From positions 1,512,708-1,576,707 of the forward strand of contig NZ_AP019551.1 in the NCBI RefSeq assembly GCF_009936215.1: a DNA stretch of 64,000 nucleotides, read 5' to 3'. Both the position numbers and the translations under genes were made by a program. Positions 50,035 to 58,757 of this stretch are shown one piece after another (the first letter of the stretch is position 1; every line of letters begins with the position of its first letter). Source of the DNA: Athalassotoga saccharophila. Lineage in GTDB: Bacteria > Thermotogota > Thermotogae > Mesoaciditogales > Mesoaciditogaceae. The notes beneath the pieces were generated by a model, which ran no database searches, had not been told where the DNA came from, and saw nothing but the letters and a program-made list of their open reading frames with translations.

Positions 50035-51144
50035 TTAAATTTTTGATTTATTGATAACTCGTATTTTAGAATTTTTGATAATACTTTCACGGTCTATATA
50101 TGTGCCACCAGAATCTAAATATTTTTGTTCTTCTATTTCCTTGTTAAAAACTTTATATATGTATATGTTATCTTCGATCTCAAAATAAAATATTCTATTA
50201 TTGTTATTTCCATCATCATAAACTATATGTTTACCTTTGCCCTTAATTTCTTTTTTTGATTTTCTTATTTCAGATTTATAGAATTTCTCTTCGAGTATTC
50301 TTTTGATATCTGGCATTTTATTTATGTCATTCCATACCTCGTCAGGACAATAAAAAAAGAATTTTTCGAATTTATATTTATCCCAAAATATCTTCCCCAT
50401 TGGATTTAAATCACATATATCACCTGCATCTTCTATTAACGATGATGCATCTTGCAGAAATTGGCGATTCAGCAGATCTTTTTTACGAGTGGGAAATTGT
50501 TCTAACTTTAGAAATTCACTCTGATATTTTTCAAATATTTCATTATTTATTTTTAATGGAGCTTGAGGTATTTTTATCAATTCTTCTGTTTCTTCAAATT
50601 TGTAATAGATTGGTATTTCATTTATCTGGGCCAATATAGTTAAAAATGGGATTAAACCTTTATACCCTCCAGTAAGATTGAAAACCATATCACCGAAATA
50701 TTGAAATTCTTTATAAAACCAATTTAAAATATTTGGAATTCCTTCTTTTTCGAAGGCTTTTCTATCCTCTACTTGAAGTCCTTTTATGACTTGATTTTTA
50801 TCATTAAAAATCACGTTTATTTTAGGTTTATGATCATAACTTTCGAACCATTTTAAAATTATTTCGCTTGCTATCTTTGAAGTTATCGTATATGTTGATA
50901 TTAAATAAACTTCAAGATCTTCTTTTAAATCTTCTGAGATCTTTATAATGCTAGTTATCTCAGCACTTGCATCTTTTTTCCCCTGTGCCCATTTTAATAT
51001 GTTATTTTCTAAAACCTTCAGTTCTTCTTCCATATTTTCCCATTTATCAATTGAAAGTTTTAACATTTGTAAGTTGGTATTTCCATTATTTTTTCTATAA
51101 TTTTCAATTATAGACGCTCCAACTGTTGAAATGACATTCTTCAT
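50035..51144 (-). CDS. CARF-domain ancillary protein B
   Basis: A 369-residue relative of CARF protein A. The CARF domain (about 1-200) has NVISTVGASIIENYRKN (3-19), MVFNLTGGYKGLIPFLTI (about 151-168) and IPIYYKFEETEELIKIP (about 175-191). The C-terminal portion (FYFEIEDNIYIYKVFNKE near 315) again looks like a small alpha/beta domain that may be RelE-like. It sits inside the cmr operon between cmr3B and cmr4B, so each module has one CARF partner. Ring-nuclease activity is an alternative role. Confidence 0.72.
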   Translation of the reverse strand: MKNVISTVGASIIENYRKNNGNTNLQMLKLSIDKWENMEEELKVLENNILKWAQGKKDASAEITSIIKISEDLKEDLEVYLISTYTITSKIASEIILKWFESYDHKPKINVIFNDKNQVIKGLQVEDRKAFEKEGIPNILNWFYKEFQYFGDMVFNLTGGYKGLIPFLTILAQINEIPIYYKFEETEELIKIPQAPLKINNEIFEKYQSEFLKLEQFPTRKKDLLNRQFLQDASSLIEDAGDICDLNPMGKIFWDKYKFEKFFFYCPDEVWNDINKMPDIKRILEEKFYKSEIRKSKKEIKGKGKHIVYDDGNNNNRIFYFEIEDNIYIYKVFNKEIEEQKYLDSGGTYIDRESIIKNSKIRVINKSKI

Positions 51145-51154
51145 TTTTATCACC

Positions 51155-52192
51155 TCAGTAAAACAAAATTGTTATTCCAAATCCCTCGCTTGAAAGTTCC
51201 TCAGAAATCGACTGATATTGAAAAGCAGATTTTATACTTTCAAAGTCTCCTTTCAATACCTCAAAATAATAAACACTACCAGCAGGGACAAACTTTTTCA
51301 TCATTTTTGGTTTATTTTTGGCAATATCATATCCTCCAGCCATTATCGGTTTGCCAACAACGGCTGTTATAAGTTTTAAATGTAGATTTTTATATTTTCC
51401 TTCAAAATTTTCATCGAGCCATGAAGGAATCCAACCTTTTTTGAAATAGGCAGGGGTCATAAGATATAGTCTTAAATAGTCTTTTAATTCAGATACTCTA
51501 AAAAGTTGTTGGATGCTACGTGGAATTTCTATTTCTTTATAGTAGGCGGCTTTTCCCTCTCCTCCTAATTTAAGAATTCCATTTGTAAGTTCTAATCCAT
51601 CGTAATCTACTAAAAATGATTTTAAAAGATTCGGTCTTACCATTCTTGCTTTATAGAGCCGGCCTTCTTCTTCATCTGTAGTTTTCAATTTGTTCCTTCC
51701 TATTCCTATATGAGTTTCATATTTTATTAAATTTTCTGCTTTAAATAGAGGGCTTTGAGTTACAATACTCGTAATATTAAAATACGAATTCTCAAGGCTT
51801 TCTACTTTTTTATTTACTGGACTTGTTAGTAACTTCGGCAATTTGAAATTTGAATAAAACCTATCAGGCTTTTTATCTAAAACTAATTTAAAAAGTTCAT
51901 TTGAATCGTTTTGATCTTTTGGTAAAACAAAGTCCAATGGAGTTTGCAAAAAGATACTTCCATCTTTATCCTTAAGAAAAACTCCCTTTATCTTTAAGCT
52001 TTTAGTTGGATCTTTGTCAGTATTTACAAATTTAAAACTTTCTGAATGTTCAGAGAAATAAGCTGTCCTGATGGCACCATAAATAGTAGATGGCATTGGT
52101 GGAAATATACTATTAGCCGTGGTTTCTTCACCCATCGTGTACTCTTTTGTATTTCTAAAAAACAGTGTATCAAGAGGTGTTATTTCAATCAT
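51155..52192 (-). CDS. cmr3: Cmr3 (module B), intact
   Basis: A 345-residue RAMP subunit that binds the crRNA 5-prime tag. ITPLDTLFFRNTKEYTMG (about 3-20) is the Cmr3 start, FPPMPSTIYGAIRTAYF (about 27-43) the next block, and GGYDIAKNKPKMMKKFVPAG (about 283-302) plus SSEGFGITILFY the C-terminal loop. The ATG overlaps cmr2B by eight bases; an upstream in-frame ATG (52225) lies inside cmr2B. Because the module-A copy is disrupted, this is the only complete Cmr3. Confidence 0.92.
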   Translation of the reverse strand: MIEITPLDTLFFRNTKEYTMGEETTANSIFPPMPSTIYGAIRTAYFSEHSESFKFVNTDKDPTKSLKIKGVFLKDKDGSIFLQTPLDFVLPKDQNDSNELFKLVLDKKPDRFYSNFKLPKLLTSPVNKKVESLENSYFNITSIVTQSPLFKAENLIKYETHIGIGRNKLKTTDEEEGRLYKARMVRPNLLKSFLVDYDGLELTNGILKLGGEGKAAYYKEIEIPRSIQQLFRVSELKDYLRLYLMTPAYFKKGWIPSWLDENFEGKYKNLHLKLITAVVGKPIMAGGYDIAKNKPKMMKKFVPAGSVYYFEVLKGDFESIKSAFQYQSISEELSSEGFGITILFY

Positions 52193-53873
52193 TTTCAATC
52201 TGCCTCCTAACAAAATCAAGCACATTTAAAATATCAAACAACTCTTCTTTGTTTTTGGTTTGCGAGCAATTGTATAACTCGTAAATACTTTGAACTAATT
52301 TGTCTATTTCTTTTTTCTTTCTTATGTTAAATTCTTCGTCTGTTTCGTGATTTAGCTTTTCCATCATACAAGAACGTTTAACAAGTCTTTCTATTTCACT
52401 TTCAATCATAAGTTGTTCGTTATTTTCATTATCTAAATTTTTAAATTCCATTTGAATTGTTTTTATAAAATTATTGGAAAAATTTGAGGAAGATAGTTCA
52501 AATAAAATGTTATTGAGATAATCTATCATCCATTTATTTTTATCGTTTTTCCATTTGAATCTTGTTTTTAATATCTCACCGGATCCCTTTATTACGGCAA
52601 TGGCTATAGAATCTTTACCAGGATTTTCTTTGGCATAATGTTCCATTTCTCTTGCCCAATTTAAGGAATCATAGAGAGGATCTTTGTAATGTGCAATAGA
52701 TATTCCAGCCGAGAATGTTATGAATTTATCTAATTCAAAATCATTCTTCAATTGATTATTAACTATTTCATCAAAAGCTTTTCTAAGATCTTTTAATGCG
52801 TCAAATATATAGTTGATATTTACAAATCCCAGAAAGTCTTCTCCCCCTGCATAAACTATTTTTCCATATTTGTCATCTATTATTTCTTTAGTTTTTTCGG
52901 CAAATCGTCCAAGAGATTTGGACAATGATTTGTGAAATTCCATCAATTTTTGATTGTCTTTGAGATTTTCTCCTGAAAGTTGCTTACCCATTGAATCACC
53001 ATCAAAGGTTATGATTCCATAGTACTTCGAAAGTTTTAATTTTCTTTCTTTGAATATTTCTTCGTTTTGGAATTTTATATTATCTAAATTAGGAATTAAA
53101 TTCCCAATTCCATTATTTTTAAAGTATCTATCGTTCAAATTTTCTTCGTAAAGTAACTCCGGGTCATATCGTGGCCCAAATACATTCTTGAATTTTATGT
53201 ATTTTTCATCATCTTTCAATTCTTGTATAACATTGTATAAAGCTATTTCTGCCACCGAAGGAAAAGAACTTTCAGAATATTTTCTCTTAGTAAAGCAAAC
53301 TTCGCAAAGAACTTCTCCTTCAGAGAAAGTAAAATCATTTTCTATTCTTACTGCGTCGGGGGTCAAATTTTTTATCACCTTTGAATTGTTGTAAAATTTT
53401 CCAATACGTTCACCACAAACAGAGCATTTTCTAAAACTTGTATCTTCCATTACTTGATTAAAAGTTCTTACATTTTTAACTGAGCCTAATAAAGATTCAA
53501 TTTCACTGAAATTCTTTATGTAATCATTGTATGGAATTGAAACCCAGTGTATGTCAAGAAAATCATAAAAATTAGAAGGATTTTTTATGTGTGTTTTTTG
53601 ATTTATAATTGAAACAAATTTATTTCTAACTTTCTTTTCAAGTGCTTCCCCAAAAAGTTGCGGATCATCAACTGTTATTTTTGCTAAAAATCTATTTGGG
53701 AGAGATTTCATATCTTTATCTGGGAAAATAACTTCTATTTTATCACCGTTGATAGCAAAAGATATTAAATCAGATAATAGAGTACTCCCTCCAAACAAAT
53801 CTCTCGCTTTTCTCGCCTGCGATATAAAAGATTGGACAGGTCCTATTGTAAATAAGAAGAGATATTCGTTCAC
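52185..53873 (-). CDS. cmr2: Cas10/Cmr2 (module B), HD-less with GGED palm
   Basis: A 562-residue short Cas10. It begins at FTIGPVQSFISQARKARDLF (residues 8-27), the point where the Palm region starts in normal Cmr2, so the N-terminal HD nuclease domain is absent. A Cys4 zinc site is present: CSVCGERIG (about 154-162) and EVLCEVCFTKRK (about 190-201). The Palm motif is IVYAGGEDFLGFVNI (about 337-351), GGED instead of GGDD; the acidic pair remains, so nucleotide cyclisation may persist. It lacks DNase but may make signal molecules. The GTG start overlaps cmr1B (GTGA). Confidence 0.9.
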   Translation of the reverse strand: MNEYLFLFTIGPVQSFISQARKARDLFGGSTLLSDLISFAINGDKIEVIFPDKDMKSLPNRFLAKITVDDPQLFGEALEKKVRNKFVSIINQKTHIKNPSNFYDFLDIHWVSIPYNDYIKNFSEIESLLGSVKNVRTFNQVMEDTSFRKCSVCGERIGKFYNNSKVIKNLTPDAVRIENDFTFSEGEVLCEVCFTKRKYSESSFPSVAEIALYNVIQELKDDEKYIKFKNVFGPRYDPELLYEENLNDRYFKNNGIGNLIPNLDNIKFQNEEIFKERKLKLSKYYGIITFDGDSMGKQLSGENLKDNQKLMEFHKSLSKSLGRFAEKTKEIIDDKYGKIVYAGGEDFLGFVNINYIFDALKDLRKAFDEIVNNQLKNDFELDKFITFSAGISIAHYKDPLYDSLNWAREMEHYAKENPGKDSIAIAVIKGSGEILKTRFKWKNDKNKWMIDYLNNILFELSSSNFSNNFIKTIQMEFKNLDNENNEQLMIESEIERLVKRSCMMEKLNHETDEEFNIRKKKEIDKLVQSIYELYNCSQTKNKEELFDILNVLDFVRRQIEND

Positions 53874-54744
53874 TTTATACCACTTCCTTTTTTTATTAAT
53901 TCATTCTTGAAATTTTCTAATTTCTCTTGTTTTACTTCAACGCAACTTGGAGGAGCAGAATGAAGCGTAGTTACAACAGATGAAAATTTGTCATCGCTTG
54001 TCTGTAAAATTGAAACATAGATTGGAGATGCAAATCTACAATAATTATTGCCGTTGATGCGAATAAATGAATGTTTATGGGATGCTTCATCTATAATTCT
54101 TCTAACATCTTCTGCATTATCATTAAAAGATTGACCAATTTCAACTGTTTCTATCCAAGGATACTCAAGTTTTGATTTTTTTAAAACCTTTATTTTTTTA
54201 TTTTCCTCATCTATTTCATAATTAGATGAAATATTTTTAATAACCTTAAAAATATCTTTTAAGTCTATTCCCTGATTTCCTAATTCTTCATTATTTATTT
54301 TTTCTACTTTGAATGACCCATTCCCCTTCTTGCTCTTCTTCCAAGTCCACCTAAATAAGATACAAGTAGGAATAAATTTTTGATGAATTCTTGATTTATT
54401 CTTTTTTTATCATTTATGTAAAAAACAACCTTAAATTGTTGCTTTATTAAACCATTCAATTTAAACGACTTATGAGGTAACAGAGTATATTCTTGATTTT
54501 GTACATTTTCTTTGTTTTCAATAACGATCGAAAAACTACTCTTTTTAGGGTTATCATCAACGCCACCAAACAAATTTTTTTCTTTTTCTTTCATTTCATT
54601 AATTTCAAGATCACTGTTAATCGCTCTCCACCAGAATCGCATCGCTGCCTTAATGGATGTTTCTCTCAATTCAGGAACTTTTTTATCCACCCCAAAAAGA
54701 AACATTGGAGTTATTATCTTACATTCAAAGGTTATACTTTCCAA
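53870..54744 (-). CDS. cmr1: Cmr1 (module B), interrupted by a frameshift
   Basis: The first 146 codons give a Cmr1 start (CKIITPMFLFGVDKKVPELR, IKAAMRFWWRAINS) and reach the glycine/arginine loop LGGLGRRARRGMGHSK before a stop at 54304. The expected continuation lies in the other frame: GNGSFKVEKINNEELG and on through SFIRINGNNYCRFASPIYVS to HSAPPSCVEVKQEKLENF, ending at 53870 exactly in a GTGA overlap with cmr2B. One extra G in the GGGG run (54323-54326, minus strand) would read RARRGNGSF, the normal loop. Total length would be about 291 residues. Start is TTG after AGGGGG. It may be a mutation, a sequencing error or slippage. Confidence 0.85.
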
Positions 54745-54759
54745 ATTAATTACCCCCTT

Positions 54760-54782
54760 TCAAATTCATTAATCACACTTTA
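54760..54782 (-). promoter_or_regulatory. AGTGTGATTA element, copy 5 (cmr1B)
   Basis: Minus-strand AGTGTGATTA (54770-54779) immediately after the CYTH-CARF-HD stop codon, followed by ATGAATTTGAAAGGGGG, whose end is the cmr1B ribosome-binding site. No terminator precedes it. Confidence 0.6.
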
Positions 54783-57341
54783 TGACTCTATTGCCAAATT
54801 TTTCAGTTTTTCATTGGCAAGTTGAAGGCCAGAACTTTTAAATTCATTATTTATATCTTTTTTTATATCTTTTACTATATCTTCTACTTTCTCTTCTGGC
54901 ACTTTCTTTTCAGGATATACTTTGATGTAAAGCGTTTCTTCTTTTGGATTGTAAAATTCTGGCATTATACTTTTTACAGCCTGATGCTTTTCGAAATGCT
55001 GAAATTGTCTTGATTTGAAGGCTATTCTGTCGGCCTTTTTTATGTATTCATCTATGAATATCACTTTTTTATCCGCGACATTTTCGAGATTCGATCTTAT
55101 TTCTTTGTATACAATATCTTCTATTTCACAAGCAACATTGTCTAAAGCCTTCCAATCTTGCGCGTCAAGATATTCGAGCGTTTTTAATATTTTTTCGGTC
55201 ATATCCAATTTGGAAAGCATCGAATTATTTGCAAGAAAGTCATAGCACAAACTTTCTATTTCGTCTTTTGTTCTTTGAACTCTTATTTGAGTGTATTCAT
55301 CCATGACGGTTCTGTCTGACTGGACATCTGTCGAGTCTATGAATTTAAGCCATCTTGCCGCAAGCATTATCATCTTTTTCCATTCTTTGGAATTTTTAAA
55401 CAATTCGTCTTCATTCAATCTTGCCTCGAGAGATTTTATCTTTATCTTGAGATTATCTATGAAACCTTTGCGAGAAGGATTTTCATTTTCGCCTATAGGA
55501 AGGTACTGTCTGTGGTATTTGCTTACGTACATTATGGCCTTCTTAAGTCTTGCGATTTTTTCTTTATCTTCATCTATTTTTTCTATTCCATCCAAAAGAT
55601 TCTCATTCTCTATCAACTGATAACTCAATTCACTGTGCAAATCTCTCACAACGCTCGGAAGACCATCAATGCTAAATTCAATTCCATTATCCGTTGTGTA
55701 ATTAAGAACTGTATGGCCTAAATCATGAATGTTCATCGCCACGGCAAGAATGAAATAGAATTCTTTTCTAAGATCGGGATTAACTCCGTTCAAGAAATTT
55801 TCTTCTCCCATAATTCTTACAAGGTTGAATCCGAATTCCATTAGTCTTTTGCTGTGTCTTTGAGAATGTTCGACCGTTTCGGGAATAAGATCTCCTATCC
55901 ATCTCAAACTCCAGATCGGAATTTTTTCATTAACAAAGTTTATCATCTTGTCGTCTCTTATAAGATCTATGAAATTTTTCCCGTGACCGAATGGTAATTT
56001 GCGGGCATTATCGTAATTCGCTTTTATCTCGTTCAATATTGGAACAGTTATAAGTTGTCCTTCTGGAGAAATGGAAAAAAGTTCCTTTAAAAACTCTGGC
56101 AAAATCACAAAAATATTGTAATTTATAATTTCTCCATTTTGGACCTTTGAAGATATTAAATCGAAATATGGGCTGTAATCGTCAATGGTCTCATTGTTCC
56201 ATCCAATAGGGAGAGGGGGGAATTTTAACTGAACCATTTTCTGTTCACTGATACCATCTGTTATCTCATTTTTCTGCTTGTAATAAAATGCTTTTTTGTT
56301 AAAAAGGCTGTAAATGGCAAGTTCTATCCCCGGGTATTTCTGCCCCCCTGTTAAGTCGATTAACGTATTTCGACCATCTTTATTATCATCTGCAACTTTT
56401 GAAATAACGTCAAATATTTCACGAAGAGATTTGTAAGCAGAATCTTGACTTGAAGAATCATAATTTATCGGTGAATAAGAGCATTCTAACCCAAATATTC
56501 TATTTACCGCCTCTTTAAGAAGAGTATAATCATGAGGATAGTCTTTACCTTTTTCAAAAGATGGAAAGACAAGAAAATGCACTTTTTCCACTTCAAAACC
56601 GCTTTTTATGAAAAGGTACAAGGCATCTATTTCTCCGATAAATTCTCTGTATTTGTTCGATTTGGTTAATTCTTCTAAACGTACATTAAAATTTTTATCT
56701 TTTCCCGCCCCTTGTCCTTGGGTCATAATGACCGTCACAGGACCTATGAGTCTATTTTGGACATATTCGATAATCTTAAGAGGTTTTATTTCTCGCTTTT
56801 TAGCCTTATAAAAGTTTTGATACGATTTTTCTTTTGTCAAATCCTTAACGTCTGTGATCTCAAGTCCGATGCCTTTTAATTCATTCTCGAAATATGAATC
56901 GTCTTTATCTTCTTTGGTTTCGATTTCAAGGTAATACAATCCCGGATCATCATTTTTTAGTATATCCTTGTTGTCTATTTCCAAAAATTCGTCAAGAAAT
57001 ATTTCCGGATTTTCTTTGATTATGTATCTTATCTTTACAACGTTTTTCTTTTTTTCTAAATCAGATAGATTTATATCTTTTCGTGGATCCAGAAAATCTT
57101 TTGTTTCGAATCTTTTTTCTGGATTATCTGTGAGTGTTTTGGTTGCTTTTTCCCAGACATGTGTATGGCCTATCACTTCGTCGTAAGAAATAGTTAGCCT
57201 TATACGCTTTTGAGGGTTTTCTGTCTCTTCGTACCATTGAATTATTCCGATCTTTTTAATGCTGTTGTGCTTCAAACGCTCGATCTTTTCGCGATCTTCG
57301 AGAAGATATTTTCTTTCAATTTCTTTAGTTTCTTCGGTCAT
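54780..57341 (-). CDS. CYTH-CARF-HD multidomain signalling protein
   Basis: An 853-residue protein with three domains in an unusual order. Residues 1-185 form a CYTH (triphosphate tunnel) domain: EIERK (7-11) is the ExExK signature, KRIRLT and KIRYII supply basic strands and LYYLEIETKE (136-144) a late acidic strand. Residues 195-375 look like a CARF domain: VTVIMTQGQGAGKD, VHFLVFPSFEKG and the ligand loop LIDLTGGQKYPG (327-338). Residues 485-700 hold an HD phosphohydrolase: EHSQRHSKRL (491), NIHDLGHTVLN (537-547) and DLHSELSYQL (567). CYTH enzymes hydrolyse or cyclise triphosphates, CARF binds cyclic oligoadenylate and HD cleaves phosphodiesters, so the protein may sense, degrade or make nucleotide signals. 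The start follows GGAGGT; an element AGTGTGATTA is upstream. Confidence 0.72.
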   Translation of the reverse strand: MTEETKEIERKYLLEDREKIERLKHNSIKKIGIIQWYEETENPQKRIRLTISYDEVIGHTHVWEKATKTLTDNPEKRFETKDFLDPRKDINLSDLEKKKNVVKIRYIIKENPEIFLDEFLEIDNKDILKNDDPGLYYLEIETKEDKDDSYFENELKGIGLEITDVKDLTKEKSYQNFYKAKKREIKPLKIIEYVQNRLIGPVTVIMTQGQGAGKDKNFNVRLEELTKSNKYREFIGEIDALYLFIKSGFEVEKVHFLVFPSFEKGKDYPHDYTLLKEAVNRIFGLECSYSPINYDSSSQDSAYKSLREIFDVISKVADDNKDGRNTLIDLTGGQKYPGIELAIYSLFNKKAFYYKQKNEITDGISEQKMVQLKFPPLPIGWNNETIDDYSPYFDLISSKVQNGEIINYNIFVILPEFLKELFSISPEGQLITVPILNEIKANYDNARKLPFGHGKNFIDLIRDDKMINFVNEKIPIWSLRWIGDLIPETVEHSQRHSKRLMEFGFNLVRIMGEENFLNGVNPDLRKEFYFILAVAMNIHDLGHTVLNYTTDNGIEFSIDGLPSVVRDLHSELSYQLIENENLLDGIEKIDEDKEKIARLKKAIMYVSKYHRQYLPIGENENPSRKGFIDNLKIKIKSLEARLNEDELFKNSKEWKKMIMLAARWLKFIDSTDVQSDRTVMDEYTQIRVQRTKDEIESLCYDFLANNSMLSKLDMTEKILKTLEYLDAQDWKALDNVACEIEDIVYKEIRSNLENVADKKVIFIDEYIKKADRIAFKSRQFQHFEKHQAVKSIMPEFYNPKEETLYIKVYPEKKVPEEKVEDIVKDIKKDINNEFKSSGLQLANEKLKNLAIES

Positions 57342-57360
57342 TCTCCACCTCCGACTTAAT

Positions 57361-57383
57361 TTCAAATTTTATAATCACACTAT
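57361..57383 (-). promoter_or_regulatory. AGTGTGATTA element, copy 6 (CYTH-CARF-HD)
   Basis: Minus-strand AGTGTGATTA (57372-57381) contains the stop codon of the AAA+ gene (GTG TGA) and is followed by TAAAATTTGAAATT, 30 bases before the CYTH-CARF-HD start. Confidence 0.6.
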
Positions 57384-58757
57384 TTCAAAATCTTTCTCAA
57401 GTATGCAATCACGACCGTCTATGTATGCGTTCATTATTGCCTCTTTGACAAGACTTTCGAGTTCTCTGAAATTTCCAGGATAGTCGTACCTTTCAAGTTT
57501 TTCTATCGCCTTTAAACTTATCCTTTTGATCTCTTTTTCTTTTTGGAGAGAAGTTAACTGATCCTGAAGGACAAAACTCAGAATATATCTGAAATCACTT
57601 TTTCTCTCTTTCAAAGACGGTATTCTAATAGAATAATCAAATCTCTCAAACAGGTCTCTTCTGAAATTTCCGGTTTCTATCTCTTTTTTGATATCTTTAT
57701 TCGTTGCCGCTATGATCATCACGGGCACCTTTAACCCCCGAGGATCGGAATATCCATCTATCGTTACTTTCATATCATCTAAATACGTTAAAAGTTTTGC
57801 CTGAATCTTTTCACTTATTTCACCTATTTCATCCAAAAAAATAACTCCGCCCGTGTTTGAAAGAAATTTCCCCATCTTGTAAAGGCTTCCGGTAAAGGAT
57901 CCCGGAAAGGTTCCGAAGAGTTCAGAATCGACTATTGTTTCGGAAATGTTGACAAGGGTAACTTTTGCAAAGTGATCTTCAAAGTCATTTTCTAAGAATT
58001 TGCGCGCTATGTATTTTGCAAAGAGTGTTTTTCCGCTGCCGGTAGGTCCGGTTATCAATATGGAAGGCAATTTCCCAATTGAAAGTTCTTTCGATTTATT
58101 GTTTATTTCTCCAAAAATTTTTTGAACTTTGCTTAGTTCTTGAGTGTTGGAGTTTTCTAATTTTTTTAATTCATCTATTGCGCTCTTAACATCTTTCCTG
58201 AATTTTTGAAATTGTTTTGCCGTAGATTTTAATGACTCAACGATTCTGTTGGCTTTAAAGATGACAGAGCGCATATTTTCATCTGAGAACATGGATATGA
58301 ATTTTTCTTTAGAATAATTGGAAAGATCTATTTTCCAGTTTACCGGCTTGGACATTTCCGACTCTAAAAATCGAGTGCTTAATTTATCACGGACAAGTCT
58401 TTTTAGAACGTCTTCGAATCTTGCCATCTCAGAATACTCTTTTCTTTCACCGTAAAATCTTTTAACATCGAAGATGGCGTAAACGTAAGATCTTTGCTGG
58501 GCATTAACGACTGCCCTTTCATTCAATTCACCATCGACAAGATATATCTTGTTCATGATCTTATCTTTCTCATCATTTGATTCTTTTACGATAACTATGT
58601 CATTTTTATCGAACTTGGATGGAAATTCATCCACAGGGCAAAATTCAACTTTACCTTCTATATCCGGCTTGTTTTTCAAAATGACATTTATTAGTTCTTC
58701 TACAGGCTTGTCATCTTCACAATCGCATTTAACGTAAAAAATCTTAATCTTGTCCAT
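57375..58757 (-). CDS. Sigma54-activator-type AAA+ ATPase without a DNA-binding domain
   Basis: A 460-residue protein. Residues 1-225 are an unrecognised regulatory part with a possible alpha/beta start (KIKIFYVKCDCED) and a coiled-coil-like stretch (170-225). Residues 228-440 are a complete bacterial enhancer-binding-protein ATPase: Walker A GPTGSGKT (236-243), ELFGTFPGSFTGS (279-291, matching ELFGxxxGAFTGA), Walker B VIFLDEIGE (305-313), AATNKD (350-355), FRRDLFERFD (365-374, Arg fingers) and YPGNFRELE (426-434). The chain ends at 460 with no Fis-type helix-turn-helix. The GAFTGA loop normally contacts sigma54; here the neighbour is an atypical RNA polymerase, so promoter opening for that enzyme is a plausible role. 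RtcR-like proteins are the closest known analogy. Confidence 0.8.
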   Translation of the reverse strand: MDKIKIFYVKCDCEDDKPVEELINVILKNKPDIEGKVEFCPVDEFPSKFDKNDIVIVKESNDEKDKIMNKIYLVDGELNERAVVNAQQRSYVYAIFDVKRFYGERKEYSEMARFEDVLKRLVRDKLSTRFLESEMSKPVNWKIDLSNYSKEKFISMFSDENMRSVIFKANRIVESLKSTAKQFQKFRKDVKSAIDELKKLENSNTQELSKVQKIFGEINNKSKELSIGKLPSILITGPTGSGKTLFAKYIARKFLENDFEDHFAKVTLVNISETIVDSELFGTFPGSFTGSLYKMGKFLSNTGGVIFLDEIGEISEKIQAKLLTYLDDMKVTIDGYSDPRGLKVPVMIIAATNKDIKKEIETGNFRRDLFERFDYSIRIPSLKERKSDFRYILSFVLQDQLTSLQKEKEIKRISLKAIEKLERYDYPGNFRELESLVKEAIMNAYIDGRDCILEKDFEIV

